Both the position numbers and the translations under genes were made by a program. 64,000 nt of DNA from Megalonaias nervosa (taxonomy: Eukaryota > Mollusca > Bivalvia > Unionida > Unionidae), in assembly GCA_016617855.1 (NCBI GenBank), contig JAECUM010001937.1, positions 62,001 through 126,000 on the forward strand. The letters run 5' to 3'. The notes under the pieces are model-generated. The model made no database searches and had not been told where the DNA came from. It saw only the letters and a program-made list of their open reading frames with translations. This document shows, piece by piece, positions 44,651 to 55,223 of the stretch (its first letter is position 1; each line of letters opens with the position of its first letter).

Positions 44651-45154
44651 TTATACAATATCAAAAACTGTAGCGTCAACAATCGAATCAAGAAACTCAC
44701 GGAACTTATTATTGTTAGGATCAGCTATAAAATCTCTGTACTTGTCATAAACATCTGACGAAGTATCCTTATATCGTTCATCTGTTAGTACATCATTTTT
44801 CTTTAACCACCTGTGGGAATCAAACGTGTTTTCTACTTCACGTTCATAAAAATATGTTTCATTTACTAAATTACCGTATTCTCTTTCTGTTTCATCAATA
44901 CATCCAAGTACCAAGCTTATTTGATTCGAAGTAAACTTTTTGAGGACAAGATATTGTCTGATAATTGCATATGCGACTAGGAAATTTATCAGCATTAATT
45001 TTTGGAGTGATTTTCGTCCAAGAGAAGTATTTACTCTAAGCCATAATTTTTCATATTGTTTTGTGAACATTTTCTCAACTTCATTGTAATAATTTCGCAC
45101 TGATAATTTGTCTAGAGCGTTGGAGTGATGGTAGTAGAACATCATGGTCTTCAC
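44651..45154 (-). CDS. Unknown helical Polinton protein
   Basis: An intact 167-codon frame from ATG 45154, ending 23 bp upstream of the two-TM gene in the same direction. Mostly helical and charged (VRNYYNEVEKMFTKQYEKLW, ETEREYGNLVNETYFYEREV). No known motif. Close spacing suggests cotranscription with the 2TM gene. Confidence 0.6.
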   Translation of the reverse strand: MKTMMFYYHHSNALDKLSVRNYYNEVEKMFTKQYEKLWLRVNTSLGRKSLQKLMLINFLVAYAIIRQYLVLKKFTSNQISLVLGCIDETEREYGNLVNETYFYEREVENTFDSHRWLKKNDVLTDERYKDTSSDVYDKYRDFIADPNNNKFREFLDSIVDATVFDIV

Positions 45155-45925
45155 TTATGTCGTAATAAGAATTAAACTTTACATTAAATGTTGTTTGATT
45201 GACTTCCTCAAAAAACTATTCTCGCTCATAATCGTCGAGATTACTAATTTCATTGTCGAAATCTTTGATTATCGCTAGAGATTTGTTAACAAAAATCGGA
45301 TCAAATTCTGGTGTTTTTTTTACGCATCATTGGTAGAAGTGCGTTCGAATATGCTTTTATAATTAAGTCCGGAACGGGCGTCATACTAGCGATTTTAACT
45401 AGGGTTTACTTGTCGTGGTAGTACATACCGAGATGTTTAAAAATACCTCGTTTTAAAAAAACTATTATATAACTTTCTGTTTCTTTTCACTCCTATTATC
45501 ATAGATTACGCTAGCTTGTCAAGACGATTATGATTTTCGTTTATTCGTCTTTCTTCCCCCGCTTTTTCACCATGTGCTCGTGCATTTATTAAGTCTGATT
45601 TTATTATCAAATCTATATTTTTAAATTCAAGCTCGATCAATATTTTTTTAAACACAATTTCAACTTGTTTTTGTTCTTTAGACAATCATCAGGATGACAG
45701 TAACTTCTTATAATATCAAAGTTTTCTATTGCTTTCAACAGCTGTGATCCTATCATATACATAACAAGAACAAAAAAAATTTCTTCATCTGACAATGGAG
45801 AATTTATCATTGTAATTGTAAAATTTTTCTTGGTATTTATTGTACGTCTCCAACATCTATTTTTTAGGGTTAAAAATATTATCATAAAATTCTCTCGCAA
45901 CGGTTATAATTGGTGGTTCTGACAT
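45155..45925 (-). pseudogene. Unknown Polinton gene, several frameshifts
   Basis: Starts at ATG 45925 (MSEPPIITVAREFYDNIFNP), shifts frame after about 20 codons, continues as SPLSDEEIFFVLVMYMIGSQ and then a charged helix (INARAHGEKAGEERRINENH). Stops follow throughout 45200-45500. Not recognised. Confidence 0.4.
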
Positions 45926-45942
45926 TATTTTATAACACTAGA

Positions 45943-47212
45943 TTAAATTTCATCATTGAGTGTATATATTTGAAATGCTGTCAATCCTGGAAACGGACGT
46001 TCAGCAGCGAAAACATGAACTCGAAAATATAAGTACTTGTTGACGGTATTTTCTGTCGGAATCGTAAAATATTGTGTTGTTGAAATATAAGTGTCTGTTG
46101 TACTATATAATGTTGTCCAGTTGATATCATCGTTTGATCCTTCCAATCGCCAATTATAAATTCGACCAACACTGGAGTTTAATCGACCTCGCAAATGAAA
46201 TTTCCAAATATCAACTGCAGTAGGACATTTAATTTTAATCCAAAAATTTTCAACTTCTCCATTAGTCGTCCACTCGTGTCTATCAGAGAAAGCGTAATAA
46301 GGATAATTTTCAGGATAATATGCTGATGCGCTTACCTCAAACCCAACTCGATTGTCAGTTGCCTTAAAAAGTGTTGGAATATACCCAACATTGTTTTAAG
46401 TTCGTTTTATACCACTAGACAGACTGTCAACATACGCTTTATTTGTCAGATCATTAGGATTAACTGGAACATATGTCGTCGTTGTTTTATTATTTCTCAT
46501 GTTTATGTTGCCTATCACTATTCCACCGGATCTCTTAAAATATGGGGTAAGTTCTTCTTTTAACTGAGCATATCTAATAGCATCAGTTTCATTAGCTGGT
46601 GTCGAGGTTGTCGGTAATCCAGTTATTCTTGCATTTCACATAGACAGGTCACCTGTCATTGTGTCACCGGCTTTGTTAAGTTTATTATCGTCAACAGATT
46701 TTAGTTGCGCATAACTTACAGCTTGTGTGTTATCAACATTTGCTGGCGGAAATACAGTTTCTAACTCAATAATTTTTTTACTCAACATGTTAATAATACC
46801 TGTAACTGTCCCACCGGTTTTATCAAGTTCGTTATTATAAACATACTTCAACTGCAAATAACTTACCGCTTGAGTTTGATTTAAGTTTGCTGGTGGATAT
46901 CCGGTCTCTAAATTTATAAAAAAATTTTCCTGACATATCTAAGTTACCGGTAAAAGTTCCTCCTGTCAGTGATAGTTTATTATTGTCGACGGATTTAAGT
47001 TGTGCATAACTAACAGTTTGTGTATTAACAACATTTATTGGCGGATAATTTGTGTCTAAATCTAGTACTCGTTGATTTGACATAGACAGGTTTCCTGTCA
47101 TTGTATCGCCAGTTTTTTTTCAGGTAGCCTGATAATCAATATTGCCGTTTGTTATTGTACTTATAGCCGACGAATCTCCTAATGATGATCCAAATTTTGT
47201 CTAACAGCTCAT
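45943..47212 (-). pseudogene. Tail-fibre-like protein with F5/8-type C-terminal domain
   Basis: From ATG 47212 the minus strand encodes at least four tandem units of about 45 residues, built on T-G-G-T-x-T-G-x-L-x-M (GDTMTGNLSMSNQRV, GGTFTGNLDMS, GGTVTGIINM, GDTMTGDLSM) followed by YPPxNVxxTQxVSYAQLKSVDN. This is the repeat grammar of phage tail-fibre shafts. A last degenerate unit (ANETDAIRYAQLK, NDLTNKAYVDSL) leads to a C-terminal region with F5/8-type-C/discoidin-like features (IYNWRLEGSNDDINWTTLYS, YLYFRVHVFA). A stop after the ATG, stops near 47120, 46630 and 46400 and a frameshift near 46930 disable it. Probable role: receptor or glycan binding spike of the virion. It diverges from the ATPase gene, sharing a 66-bp promoter region. 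Confidence 0.7.
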
Positions 47213-47278
47213 TATTTATTTATTGTCTGACAATATTTTTTATATGTAAATTATATAACATAAAATTGTATAACAACG

Positions 47279-47957
47279 ATGGCAAAATCGTCGATATTAA
47301 ACTTCGATACAGAGCGGTTGGTGAAACATAAACATAACAATGAACTTCCAGATTGTCATTATCTTATTGTTGGAAGAATTGGATCGGGAAAAACAAATTT
47401 GCTTATGAATTTACTGCTGGGCAATAATTTTAACTACGATCGAGTTTATATTTACACAATTGATCCACAACAAGATAAGTACGAGCTACTTAGCGAATAT
47501 AATAACAAACTTCGTGATGATCTTGAGGCTGGTGAAGATTATTTTTATTATCAGACAACCAGAAGAACTTGTTCCAGTTAATCAGCTTGATTCAGATGAA
47601 CATAAGATAGTTGTTTTTGATGATATTCCGCTAAACAATGAGGAAATGAATAAAATAAGATCATATTTTTCACTGTCACGTAATAAGAAATGTAATTCTA
47701 TTTATCTCGCCCAAGGTTTTTATAATGTTGACAGATTTATTAGATGAAATACTGGTTGTTTCATATTATTTCCCGGACTGGACAACGTTGACGTTGGAAA
47801 TATTGCAAACGAACAATGTGGCGACGTAACAAAAGATAAATTTATTGAGCTATATCATCAGGCAACAAAAGATAAATATAACATTTTCTTATTTGATAAA
47901 CTAACACGTGATCTAGATAAAATGTTTCGCTGTTGTAATGACAGATACTTGCAGTAA
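47279..47957 (+). pseudogene. Polinton genome-packaging ATPase (A32/FtsK-HerA type)
   Basis: ATG 47279. The Walker A loop is GRIGSGKTN at about residues 32-40; after a frameshift near 47560 the Walker B strand is KIVVFDDIPL, then SLSRNKKCNSIYLAQGFY. A second shift near 47745 leads to a tail ending DRYLQ. About 226 residues in total, usual for Polinton ATPases. It would pump the genome into capsids. First gene of the plus-strand morphogenesis block. Confidence 0.9.
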
Positions 47958-47984
47958 GTTTTATCAAACATCTTTGATATAATT

Positions 47985-49166
47985 ATGGATAAACGAGCAA
48001 AGTACACAAAACAGATAGAAGATTTGAAAAAACTTGCACAATCTCAGGCAGAATTTAAGCAAAAAGTACAGCAAGCACGACGTGGACAGATAGTTGCTGC
48101 AGAAACAGCATCTGCAGCTCTTAAACCAGATACTGAGGCTTTACTTGGAAAACAACCTGAAACTAAACCACTATCAGCAGAAGAACTTAAAAAACTACAA
48201 GATAAAGGTTTACTCGGACAAGTTAAAGAACAACAAGAAGCAGCAGCTGCAAAAGTTATTGGAAGATCTGATGAAGAAAGAAAAAGATTAGCTGTGGCAC
48301 TTGTAGCAAATATTGCTGATCCTGCTGCTAGACAAAATGAACTAAATTTTCTTATTAATAATCCACTTGCATTTGAAAGACGATTAGCAGAAGTAACACT
48401 AGTTGATCCAATTGAAAGAAAGTTAGGTGATTTAGAAAAAAAATTGATGTATCGAAAACTAAAGGTGAGAAATCAACGTTGGAGAGAATGTATGAAGAAG
48501 AAGCTAGAAGAGAAGAAGCTCAAGAGAAAGAAAGATTTTTAAATGATGTTCGAAATATGAGAAGTAAAATAGAAGATGATGAGTATAAAGCTTTTAACAA
48601 AAAGCATGATTTTAAAAATGTGAGAATATATGATATTAAAAAAGATGATTTTAATGCTTATAAAAAAATTAAGGAGCTACAAAAATATCAGAAGAAAATC
48701 AAAAACATCTTAAAGATATAGTATTACAAAATAAAAAGTACCAGGAAAATATTAGATTATTACGACAGGGGATTATTGCTGATCTTTATATTGAAATTAT
48801 TAATAATGTAAAAAAAACATAACATATACAAGAGTCATCAATCTAGTGGTTTAGCTACTGAACCAAAAACATTAGATGAAGAACGAGTAGAAAGGGATAA
48901 AAAATCAGAGTTAGCTGAAGAAGCTCCAGAAATTATGCAAACTGAAGAAGATCTAAAAAGATCAGCTGAAGCAGCTGAAAAAGCTGAAAAAGAAAAAACT
49001 GGAACAGGAGTAAAATATTTGCATCAGTTACTGAAATGATAGACAGATTAATGCTGCTGATATCATCAAAAGAAGCTGGAAATGTTGGTGTTGAAATTGA
49101 CAGTGAAATTATTGATATACTTGATAATTTAAGATCGGAAAATTTAATAACATCTGACGAGTATTA
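47985..49166 (+). pseudogene. Coiled-coil Polinton protein between ATPase and penton
   Basis: Begins at ATG 47985 and is dominated by charged, alanine- and lysine-rich helix (YTKQIEDLKKLAQSQAEFKQ, IERKLGDLEKK). Frame changes near 48440, 48720 and 48830 and a further change near 49020 split it; the last piece (EAGNVGVEIDSEIIDILDNL) ends at a TAA at 49164. A long helical protein in this slot is usual in Polintons and may be a virion-internal or scaffold protein, but its function is not known. Confidence 0.6.
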
Positions 49167-49211
49167 AATTTTACATCGCGACTTAATTTTATAAAAATAT
49201 AATAAATAGCA

Positions 49212-49957
49212 ATGTCAACAACATTATTACTAGGCTCTAGCACACAGCTGCTAAAGATCGCGCAAATTTTTCAGTAAATTATATTCCACCAATACAACTT
49301 GATACTGAAAAACAATATGAGGTAGGACTAATTTCCTGTACGGCAGGGCATTCTATGGCTAACGTAAAAACTGGAGTAAATGATGAATTTACATTCGCTT
49401 TTCCAAGAACTGCATGGAAAACATTTAAAATTCCACAAATAGCTTATAATGTCAGTGATCTAAATAAAACAATAAAAGAACTTATAACAAAAACTAATGG
49501 TGTAGCTGACAGTTTTGAGCTGACACCAAATTATAATACTTTACGAGCTAGGATAACGTTAAAAAATAATGTTAATCGATTTTTCATTGCAAAAAGTATC
49601 GCGTCGTTGATAGGGTTTACTCGTAAACAATATGGATCAATTACAGAACAAACTATAACGTATGACGGTGATCTGCCAGTAAATATAGCTGACGTTAACA
49701 CAATATTAATAAATTGCTCTATTGCAACTGGATCTTACACAGCAGGAGGCAGTAAAGGACAAACAATATATAGTTTTTCTCCAGACGTTCCACCGGGATC
49801 TCTCATGCAAATTAATCCATGTCAAGTTATTTATTATCCGTTAAACATTGAAAATCAAATGACAGAAATAAGTATGCAATTGACAGATCAATCTGGACGA
49901 CAACTGGATTTGAATGACGAGGTTGTTACTTATTACCTGCACCTAAAGGCCAAGTAG
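49212..49957 (+). pseudogene. Polinton penton (minor, single jelly-roll capsid protein)
   Basis: Starts at ATG 49212 (MSTTLLLGSSTQ); one frameshift near 49250, then open for about 230 codons (YEVGLISCTAGHS, then NNVNRFFIAKSIASLIGF and NPCQVIYYPLNIENQM). Beta-rich, of the length and position typical for the Polinton penton protein that plugs the five-fold vertices. The capsid gene follows directly. Identity is inferred from neighbourhood and fold-like composition. Confidence 0.75.
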
Positions 49958-50031
49958 ATTTTTATACAACCTCAGATATAATGAAACAGAGAAAAAAATT
50001 TACAGAAGAAAAATAGTTGGATGATTTTTTG

Positions 50032-51717
50032 GAAACATGTTTACTAAAATTATAGAGGACGTATTTCTACTGCCTCACAAAGCAATGTTGGAGGTTTGTG
50101 GCCAGATTATGACTGTAGCTGTTCCACCTGTTGCAATTGCAGCTGGAACAGAAAGTAGCTCTTAAAAACAACGGCTGGAGCTTATTTAAAAGTGCTAGAT
50201 ATCAGCTAGCCAATCAAACTGTTGAGGATATTTCAAGTCATCTACAGGGGCCCCGAGTGGCCGAGTGGTCTAAAGCGCTCTCCGTTACGGATCACTGCCA
50301 TCTCACCTCTGTCTGCGTGGGTTCGAGTCTCGGGCTCGGCCAATGTGGTTATGTGAGAAAGCTTGCCGGTAGCTTCTCGTGGGTCGGTGGTTCTTTCCGG
50401 GCTCTCCCGGGTTCTTCCTCCACCATTAATACTGGTCGCCATGTATAGCCTATCTTGTGCTGAAAAATGGCGTTAAACCCTATAACAACAACAACAAAAG
50501 TCATCTACAAGTTGCGAGCACAATCTTAAATACTATTTCGTTTTCTGATGATTGCTCCAGATCAACTGCAACAAATATGATGTGGTTTAAAGATACTGGA
50601 ATTGGTGCAATAATTCCTGCGCCAAATGAATTTATTTCAAAAGATGTTTTAATACACGGAGCTGATGCTGCTGCAGATGTTGTAATTGTAAGAAGTTTTC
50701 TTATCGCAAATGCTCCTGCTTTAGGTATAGCCGCACCAGCTGCAGGCGCTAATGCAGACGCTACAAGAGTCTCACTTACTGCAGCTTGCAATAATCTTGG
50801 TATAACATTACCAGCTGCAGCTGCAGACGGCGTTGAAATGTTAGATTTAGTTATTAACACAACTGGATTTCGAAATCCACGTTACAATGTGGGTTATGCT
50901 AAGAGAAAGGCACTTGCAGCAGAATCACGTCAAATTATAATGATGCTGCCATTTAGTACAATATTTGGCTTTTGTCGCGATTAAAGTATTTCGTGGAGTT
51001 AAACATACACTTATCTTAGATCGAGCAGAACTAAATGATTGTTTATTTCGAGCTGGTGGAGCTGATGTACAGTTTATCATAAACAAACTTGCGCTGTGGT
51101 TGCCACGAATAACTCCGTCAATCACAAAAGCTTCAGAATTAAATGATATGCTGAAAAAACACACAAACAGAATTTATTTTCAGCAACATAAAATATATCA
51201 AACAGCAGTTCCAAAAACTACCGACTACACATGGCGAGTCACAACAACATCAAGTGAACAACTACCGAGGCAATTATTTGTTATATTTCAGCAACAAGTG
51301 CGACGTGATAGACAACAACAAAATAATGCAATATTTGATAACGCCGATCTTAGACGAATATACGCTAGACTGAACTCCAACCAATATCCAGAATGAGCGA
51401 TAGAATGCAATTTTGCAGATGACGCTAATAAAAATATTACTAGACCGTACATGTATCTTATGGACGCAGTGCAAAAATATCAGGATGTTGGAGACGGATC
51501 TCAGATATCAGCAGAGGAATTTCGTACACTTTACCCAATATTTTATTTTGATGTTAGTAAACATTGCGAAAGAGCTGTCGACTCAACAGCTGATACTGAA
51601 ATTACTTGGACACTCGGAGTAGTTCCAGCAGCACAGTTATACGTGTACGCGCTAGTGATCAGCGTTAGATTGATAACAATTGACTCTGTCGGAGGTAAAA
51701 TGTCAGTACAAGTTTAA
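50032..51717 (+). pseudogene. Polinton major capsid protein (double jelly-roll), broken
   Basis: Pieces in order: an N-terminal segment before the SINE (GWSLFKSARYQLANQTVEDI), then from 50510 DDCSRSTATNMMWFKDTG, a frameshift near 50955, VFRGVKHTLILDRAELND, a stop at 51394-51396, then YMYLMDAVQKYQDVG to the end TVGGKMSVQV-like terminus at 51717. Total length about 460 residues agrees with the family. The exact start is not certain. Disrupted by a SINE insertion, one frameshift and one stop. Confidence 0.8.
50247..50497 (+). mobile_element. tRNA-derived SINE inserted in the capsid gene
   Basis: 251 bp with 12-bp target duplications AAGTCATCTACA at 50235-50246 and 50498-50509. The head is tRNA-like (A-box TGGCCGAGTGG, B-box GGTTCGAGTCTC). 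The 3' end is AAATGGCGTTAAACCC followed by an AAC repeat, the type of tail seen in widespread bivalve SINEs. Youngest of three copies in the window (others at 11031-11245 and 31937-32152). Confidence 0.93.
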
Positions 51718-51734
51718 TCTGTAATCTGTATATA

Positions 51735-52121
51735 ATGACAAAATATATTGTAAAAGAAATATATTTGACTGATGGTCAAGTTAAAAAATTAGCAGCTGCT
51801 GTTACAAAGCAGAGGCGGGTATCATTAAAAATAAAACCTAACACTGAAGGTACTTTAATAAAATTAATGTTAAAGAAAAAACAAATAATTAAATACGATC
51901 GCAAAAAAACTTTTGTTTTAAATTTAAGTGCCACACAAATAACAGCAATATCAAAACAAGATGGTTTCTTTGGTCCGGCGCTATTTGTAATGGCCAGAAC
52001 GTTAATACCGAAACTTTTGCCAGCACTTGGTACATTAGGATTAACAGCAGCGTCTGGTGCAGTATCTGGCGCAACGAAAAAGGCTGTCTCAGGTGATGGT
52101 ATAATGAAAATTTTTGTCTAA
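51735..52121 (+). CDS. Small virion-type protein with hydrophobic C-terminus
   Basis: Intact 128 codons from ATG 51735. An N-terminal part with two repeats of a short lysine-rich strand/helix (VKKLAAAVTKQRRVSLKI; LNLSATQITAISK) is followed by a glycine/alanine-rich hydrophobic segment (PALGTLGLTAASGAVSGA). Proteins of this design sit between capsid and protease in many Polintons and are compared with adenovirus membrane-lytic or core proteins; that role is inferred. One of the few unbroken genes in the element. Confidence 0.6.
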   Translation: MTKYIVKEIYLTDGQVKKLAAAVTKQRRVSLKIKPNTEGTLIKLMLKKKQIIKYDRKKTFVLNLSATQITAISKQDGFFGPALFVMARTLIPKLLPALGTLGLTAASGAVSGATKKAVSGDGIMKIFV

Positions 52122-52132
52122 AGATAAATATA

Positions 52133-52311
52133 ATGCCTAAACGAAAAAAGGCAAAAAGAAAGATAACAACGAAAAAAATACGCGATCGCGGCGGAAAACA
52201 AACAAAGCTGGATTTATAGGACCGTTGCTGGCGGGAGTAGTGGGAAGTCTATTGCCAAATCTGCTGGGAATAGGCAGAGGACTAACATTACCAGGAACTC
52301 GGCCGCGTTGA
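52133..52311 (+). pseudogene. Very basic small protein (core/pX-like)
   Basis: From ATG 52133: MPKRKKAKRKITTKKIRDRG, then a frameshift near 52195 into a glycine/leucine-rich end (PLLAGVVGSLLPNLLGIG). Basic start plus hydrophobic end suggests a DNA-condensing or membrane-active virion peptide cut by the neighbouring protease. The stop overlaps the protease start. Confidence 0.5.
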
Positions 52312-52727
52312 GTAACTTTGATATACTTGATAAACTAAAACAAGTAAAAAATTTCCGTGGAGTCTATTCTAAAGATGAACTTAACGACGCACCAGCTGGG
52401 GGTTCGTGTGTGATAAATATACAAGATTTAAATGATGGGTCTGGCACACATTGGGTAGCTGTTTGTAATAACAATTATTTTGATTCATTTGGACTTCCAC
52501 CAAGTGACGTAATAAAAAAATATATAAACAAAAAATATAAAATAATAAAGTATTCGTCTAATCAAATTCAGCCTGTTGGAACTTCTGCTTGTGGATACTA
52601 TTGCGTGATGTTTATAAAACAAATGTTCCAATCTAAATTCAATTTTTTAAATTTTTTTTTACAGTTTGACAAGCAACCTTCTCATGCCAATGATGAAATT
52701 GCAATTAATTTTGTGTTAACTCCTTGA
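52308..52727 (+). CDS. Adenain-like cysteine protease
   Basis: 139 codons. The catalytic layout is complete: GTHWVAV (His), YFDSFGLP (Asp), and IQPVGTSACGYYC with the oxyanion glutamine and nucleophile cysteine. It matures virion proteins in adenoviruses and Polintons (peptidase family C5). The first codon is TTG in TTGAGTAAC, overlapping the stop of the preceding gene; the ancestral start was probably ATGA in the same place, so the start codon may be lost. Confidence 0.87.
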   Translation: MSNFDILDKLKQVKNFRGVYSKDELNDAPAGGSCVINIQDLNDGSGTHWVAVCNNNYFDSFGLPPSDVIKKYINKKYKIIKYSSNQIQPVGTSACGYYCVMFIKQMFQSKFNFLNFFLQFDKQPSHANDEIAINFVLTP

Positions 52728-52731
52728 TATT

Positions 52732-52919
52732 ATGTCAATATATTGTCTCAAGTGTAAAACTGAAACAGAAAATAAAGATGAAAAAACTGAAGAAAAGAAG
52801 AAAATAATAGAATAATGCTGATAAGTATTGGTGCAATCTGTGGAAAAAGAAAATGTATGCTTTTACCAACAACAAAGTTGTCCGGAGCGGGTTTTCCAGT
52901 TATTTTACTAGACGACTGA
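52732..52919 (+). pseudogene. Short zinc-ribbon protein remnant
   Basis: ATG 52732 gives MSIYCLKCKTETENKDEK, then stops; in another frame a second cysteine pair-like stretch (ICGKRKC) leads to LPTTKLSGAGFPVILLDD. A short two-knuckle zinc protein in this slot is common in Polintons. A frameshift lies between the halves. Confidence 0.45.
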
Positions 52920-53027
52920 AAAAAATATTTATAAATCTGAAAAAAAATATTTATAAGAAATTTTTTTATATAAATCTGAAACAATATTATTATAAATCTG
53001 AAAAATTTGTCAGTTATAAAATAAATA

Positions 53028-54383
53028 ATGAGATGCAAGTGCAATTATGATAGAGATCTCTGTCTGGAGCAAAATAAAATTGTTATATATTGTCAGAAAT
53101 GCAACAACAGAGAAATAATTGGAACGGGTATAGATATACATAAATTCATTGGCAAATTACCAAAACCAAAAGGCGGTTGGACATTGCAAGGCCATAAATA
53201 TACTGGACCTTATAATCATCTTGATAAACAACTTGACGAGAACGATAATCCGCTGCCAGAACAAACGCCTTACAATCAAGTTGATGCAATAGCAATGCGC
53301 CATGATATCTGCTACCGGGACAATGAACAAGATAAACACAGCTGTGATAAAGTAATGCTAGACGAACTTCGTGATATGAAACCTGGAAACGGCCTGCTTC
53401 ACAGGCTACTAGAGCGTGTTGATAGAAAGTTGGTGCAGGGTTTTACTGGATCAAAATATAAATTAGGACTCGGTAAAATGAAATATATGATGATCTTGCC
53501 TCAGAGCTACACAAACCTAAAAAAAAATGTTTACGCGACGTAAAGTTGTCGCAAACGCCGTCGATGATATCTGAGCGATAGATTTAGTTGATGTGTCAAA
53601 TCTAGCTGAATTTAACAATAATAAAAGATATCTTTTTAATGTTGCAGATGTTTTTAGCAAAGATGATTTTAGTGTACCTGTTTCAGATAAGACAGGAACA
53701 TCAATAACTGATGCGTTAAAACAAATAATAACACGTACAGAAAGAAAACCAAATAGAATCTGGACTGATCACGGAGCAGAATTTTTTAATAAAATATTTG
53801 AGCAGTTTTTGGAACAAAATAACATCAAAAAATATGTTACAGGAAACGAAGGTAAAAGCGTTGTCGTCGAGCGATTTAATCGCACGTTAAACGAAAAAAT
53901 CCACAAATATTTGACAGCTAAAAATACAAATAAATATATTGACAATTTACAGAAAATTGTTGACGAATATAATAACACGAAGAACAGATCAACAAAAATA
54001 TCGCCAAACGATGCAATTAAAAATCCGATATTAGCAAACGAAAATATATACCGCAGACATAAATTTAAAGTTAGTGATAAAGTTAGAATTTCTCTGACGA
54101 AAAAAACATTTGAAAAAGGATTTACTCCGAACTGGAGCGAAGAAGTATTTGTTGTTGATAAAGTACTTTTAACAATGCCATTGACTTATGCACTAAAAGA
54201 TTTATCAGGTGTACCTATAACTGTAGTTTTGATGAACAAGAACTTCAGAAAACCGAACAAGATATATTCGTTATTGAAAAAGTTATTAGGAAAAAATGCA
54301 ATGAAAGTTTAGTTAAATGGAGGGGATATAGTGATAAATATAATAGCTGGATACCAACTAAGTCGATTTCAATCACGACGTAA
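53028..54383 (+). pseudogene. PLA2-like domain fused to retroviral-type integrase with chromodomain
   Basis: From ATG 53028: a cysteine knuckle region, then a phospholipase A2-like domain (YTGPYNHLDKQL calcium-loop-like, AIAMRHDICYRD with the His-Asp pair). A frameshift at the A-run near 53520 and a TGA at 53572-53574 separate it from the integrase: AIDLVDV (first Asp), IWTDHGAEFFN (second Asp), VVVERFNRTLNEKI (Glu). A second frameshift near 54230 precedes a chromodomain (SLVKWRGYSDKYNSWIP), ending at 54383. PLA2 domains of this kind breach membranes in parvoviruses; the integrase inserts the element. The fusion order suits a polyprotein processed by the nearby protease. Confidence 0.85.
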
Positions 54384-54890
54384 TAAAATAATGTTATTAT
54401 AAATTTGTTTGTACTTCATAAGTACAGATTTACATTTGACCGGTCTACACAAGGAAATTAAGTGTAATTTTCTTACATTATCGACTGGCATCAAATTAAA
54501 TATTTTAACAAAAATAAAATCGTATTTTATATTTCTTTGCTGGCCAGTTATTTTTACGTTAAGAAAAGGTTTTATAATTTGCCAAAATATTTGTTGCTCT
54601 GTAATAGTAAAATTAAATTTTATTATTTTTGTAGCGATATGATACTTAACATTATATCGTCCAGTTGTCGGTCTACTGTAATTTTTTTTACTAACAACAA
54701 AGTCGCCGACGTCAACAACTTCATCATCATCTTTGTTGTTGTACAAAATATCATCTTCACTATAACCAAGAAATATATCTACATCTCTGGAGATTATATC
54801 TCTGGAGATAAAATTATCGTCGACGACTTTATCACTTGCAGTTGTATCACTAGAGGCATATATATCAGCAAGTCGTTTCATAATATTCAT
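54369..54890 (-). CDS. Unknown Polinton protein
   Basis: Intact 173 codons from ATG 54890, convergent with and overlapping the end of the integrase gene. The first half is acidic (RDVDIFLGYSEDDILYNNKD, DDDEVVDVGDFVVSKKNYS), the second half basic and hydrophobic (FNLMPVDNVRKLHLISLCR). No known motif. Confidence 0.55.
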   Translation of the reverse strand: MNIMKRLADIYASSDTTASDKVVDDNFISRDIISRDVDIFLGYSEDDILYNNKDDDEVVDVGDFVVSKKNYSRPTTGRYNVKYHIATKIIKFNFTITEQQIFWQIIKPFLNVKITGQQRNIKYDFIFVKIFNLMPVDNVRKLHLISLCRPVKCKSVLMKYKQIYNNIILLRRD

Positions 54891-54926
54891 ATTATGATAT
54901 ATTTTTATCTAATTTATGATAATAAG

Positions 54927-55223
54927 ATGACTAGCGAAACGAAATCTCCTGAGGTAAAATATCATCAGAAAGTTAATATATTAAATTACAAAGAACTAGC
55001 TGAAGCAGTTCGAAAATGTCTGTCGGGATATAGTGCTTATTCTGCTGACGTTATTGTAATACAAGGTGAATCTGATAAAATTCTCCTAACAGTTGCAGAA
55101 AAAAATAAACTTGATAATAGTGCGTTTATAACACTAAAATTTGATCGAGATGATATTCTAATGTTTGCACATAATTGTCTTACTAAGACTGAGCTAAGAG
55201 ACATAATTAATCATCATTTTTGA
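54927..55223 (+). CDS. Small unknown Polinton protein, intact
   Basis: 98 codons from ATG 54927 (MTSETKSPEVKYHQKVNILN), divergent from the gene at 54890 with only 36 bp between. Mixed alpha/beta composition (ADVIVIQGESDKILLTVAEK, FDRDDILMFAHNCL). It overlaps the end of the opposing HNH gene by 17 bp. Function unknown. Confidence 0.6.
   Translation: MTSETKSPEVKYHQKVNILNYKELAEAVRKCLSGYSAYSADVIVIQGESDKILLTVAEKNKLDNSAFITLKFDRDDILMFAHNCLTKTELRDIINHHF

Noticed and set aside
50268..50340. Apparent tRNA gene
   Set aside because: Pol III boxes belong to the SINE head; it is followed by SINE body and tail and flanked by target duplications.
50131..50448. Frame running from the capsid gene into the SINE
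   Set aside because: An accidental fusion of capsid codons with SINE sequence; target duplications prove an insertion.
53593..54312. Integrase from an LTR retrotransposon
   Set aside because: No gag, RT or LTRs nearby; it is fused to a PLA2-like domain and lies among Polinton genes.
54537..55223. 228-codon plus-strand frame
   Set aside because: The first 130 codons are the antisense of an intact minus-strand gene; the real gene starts at ATG 54927.
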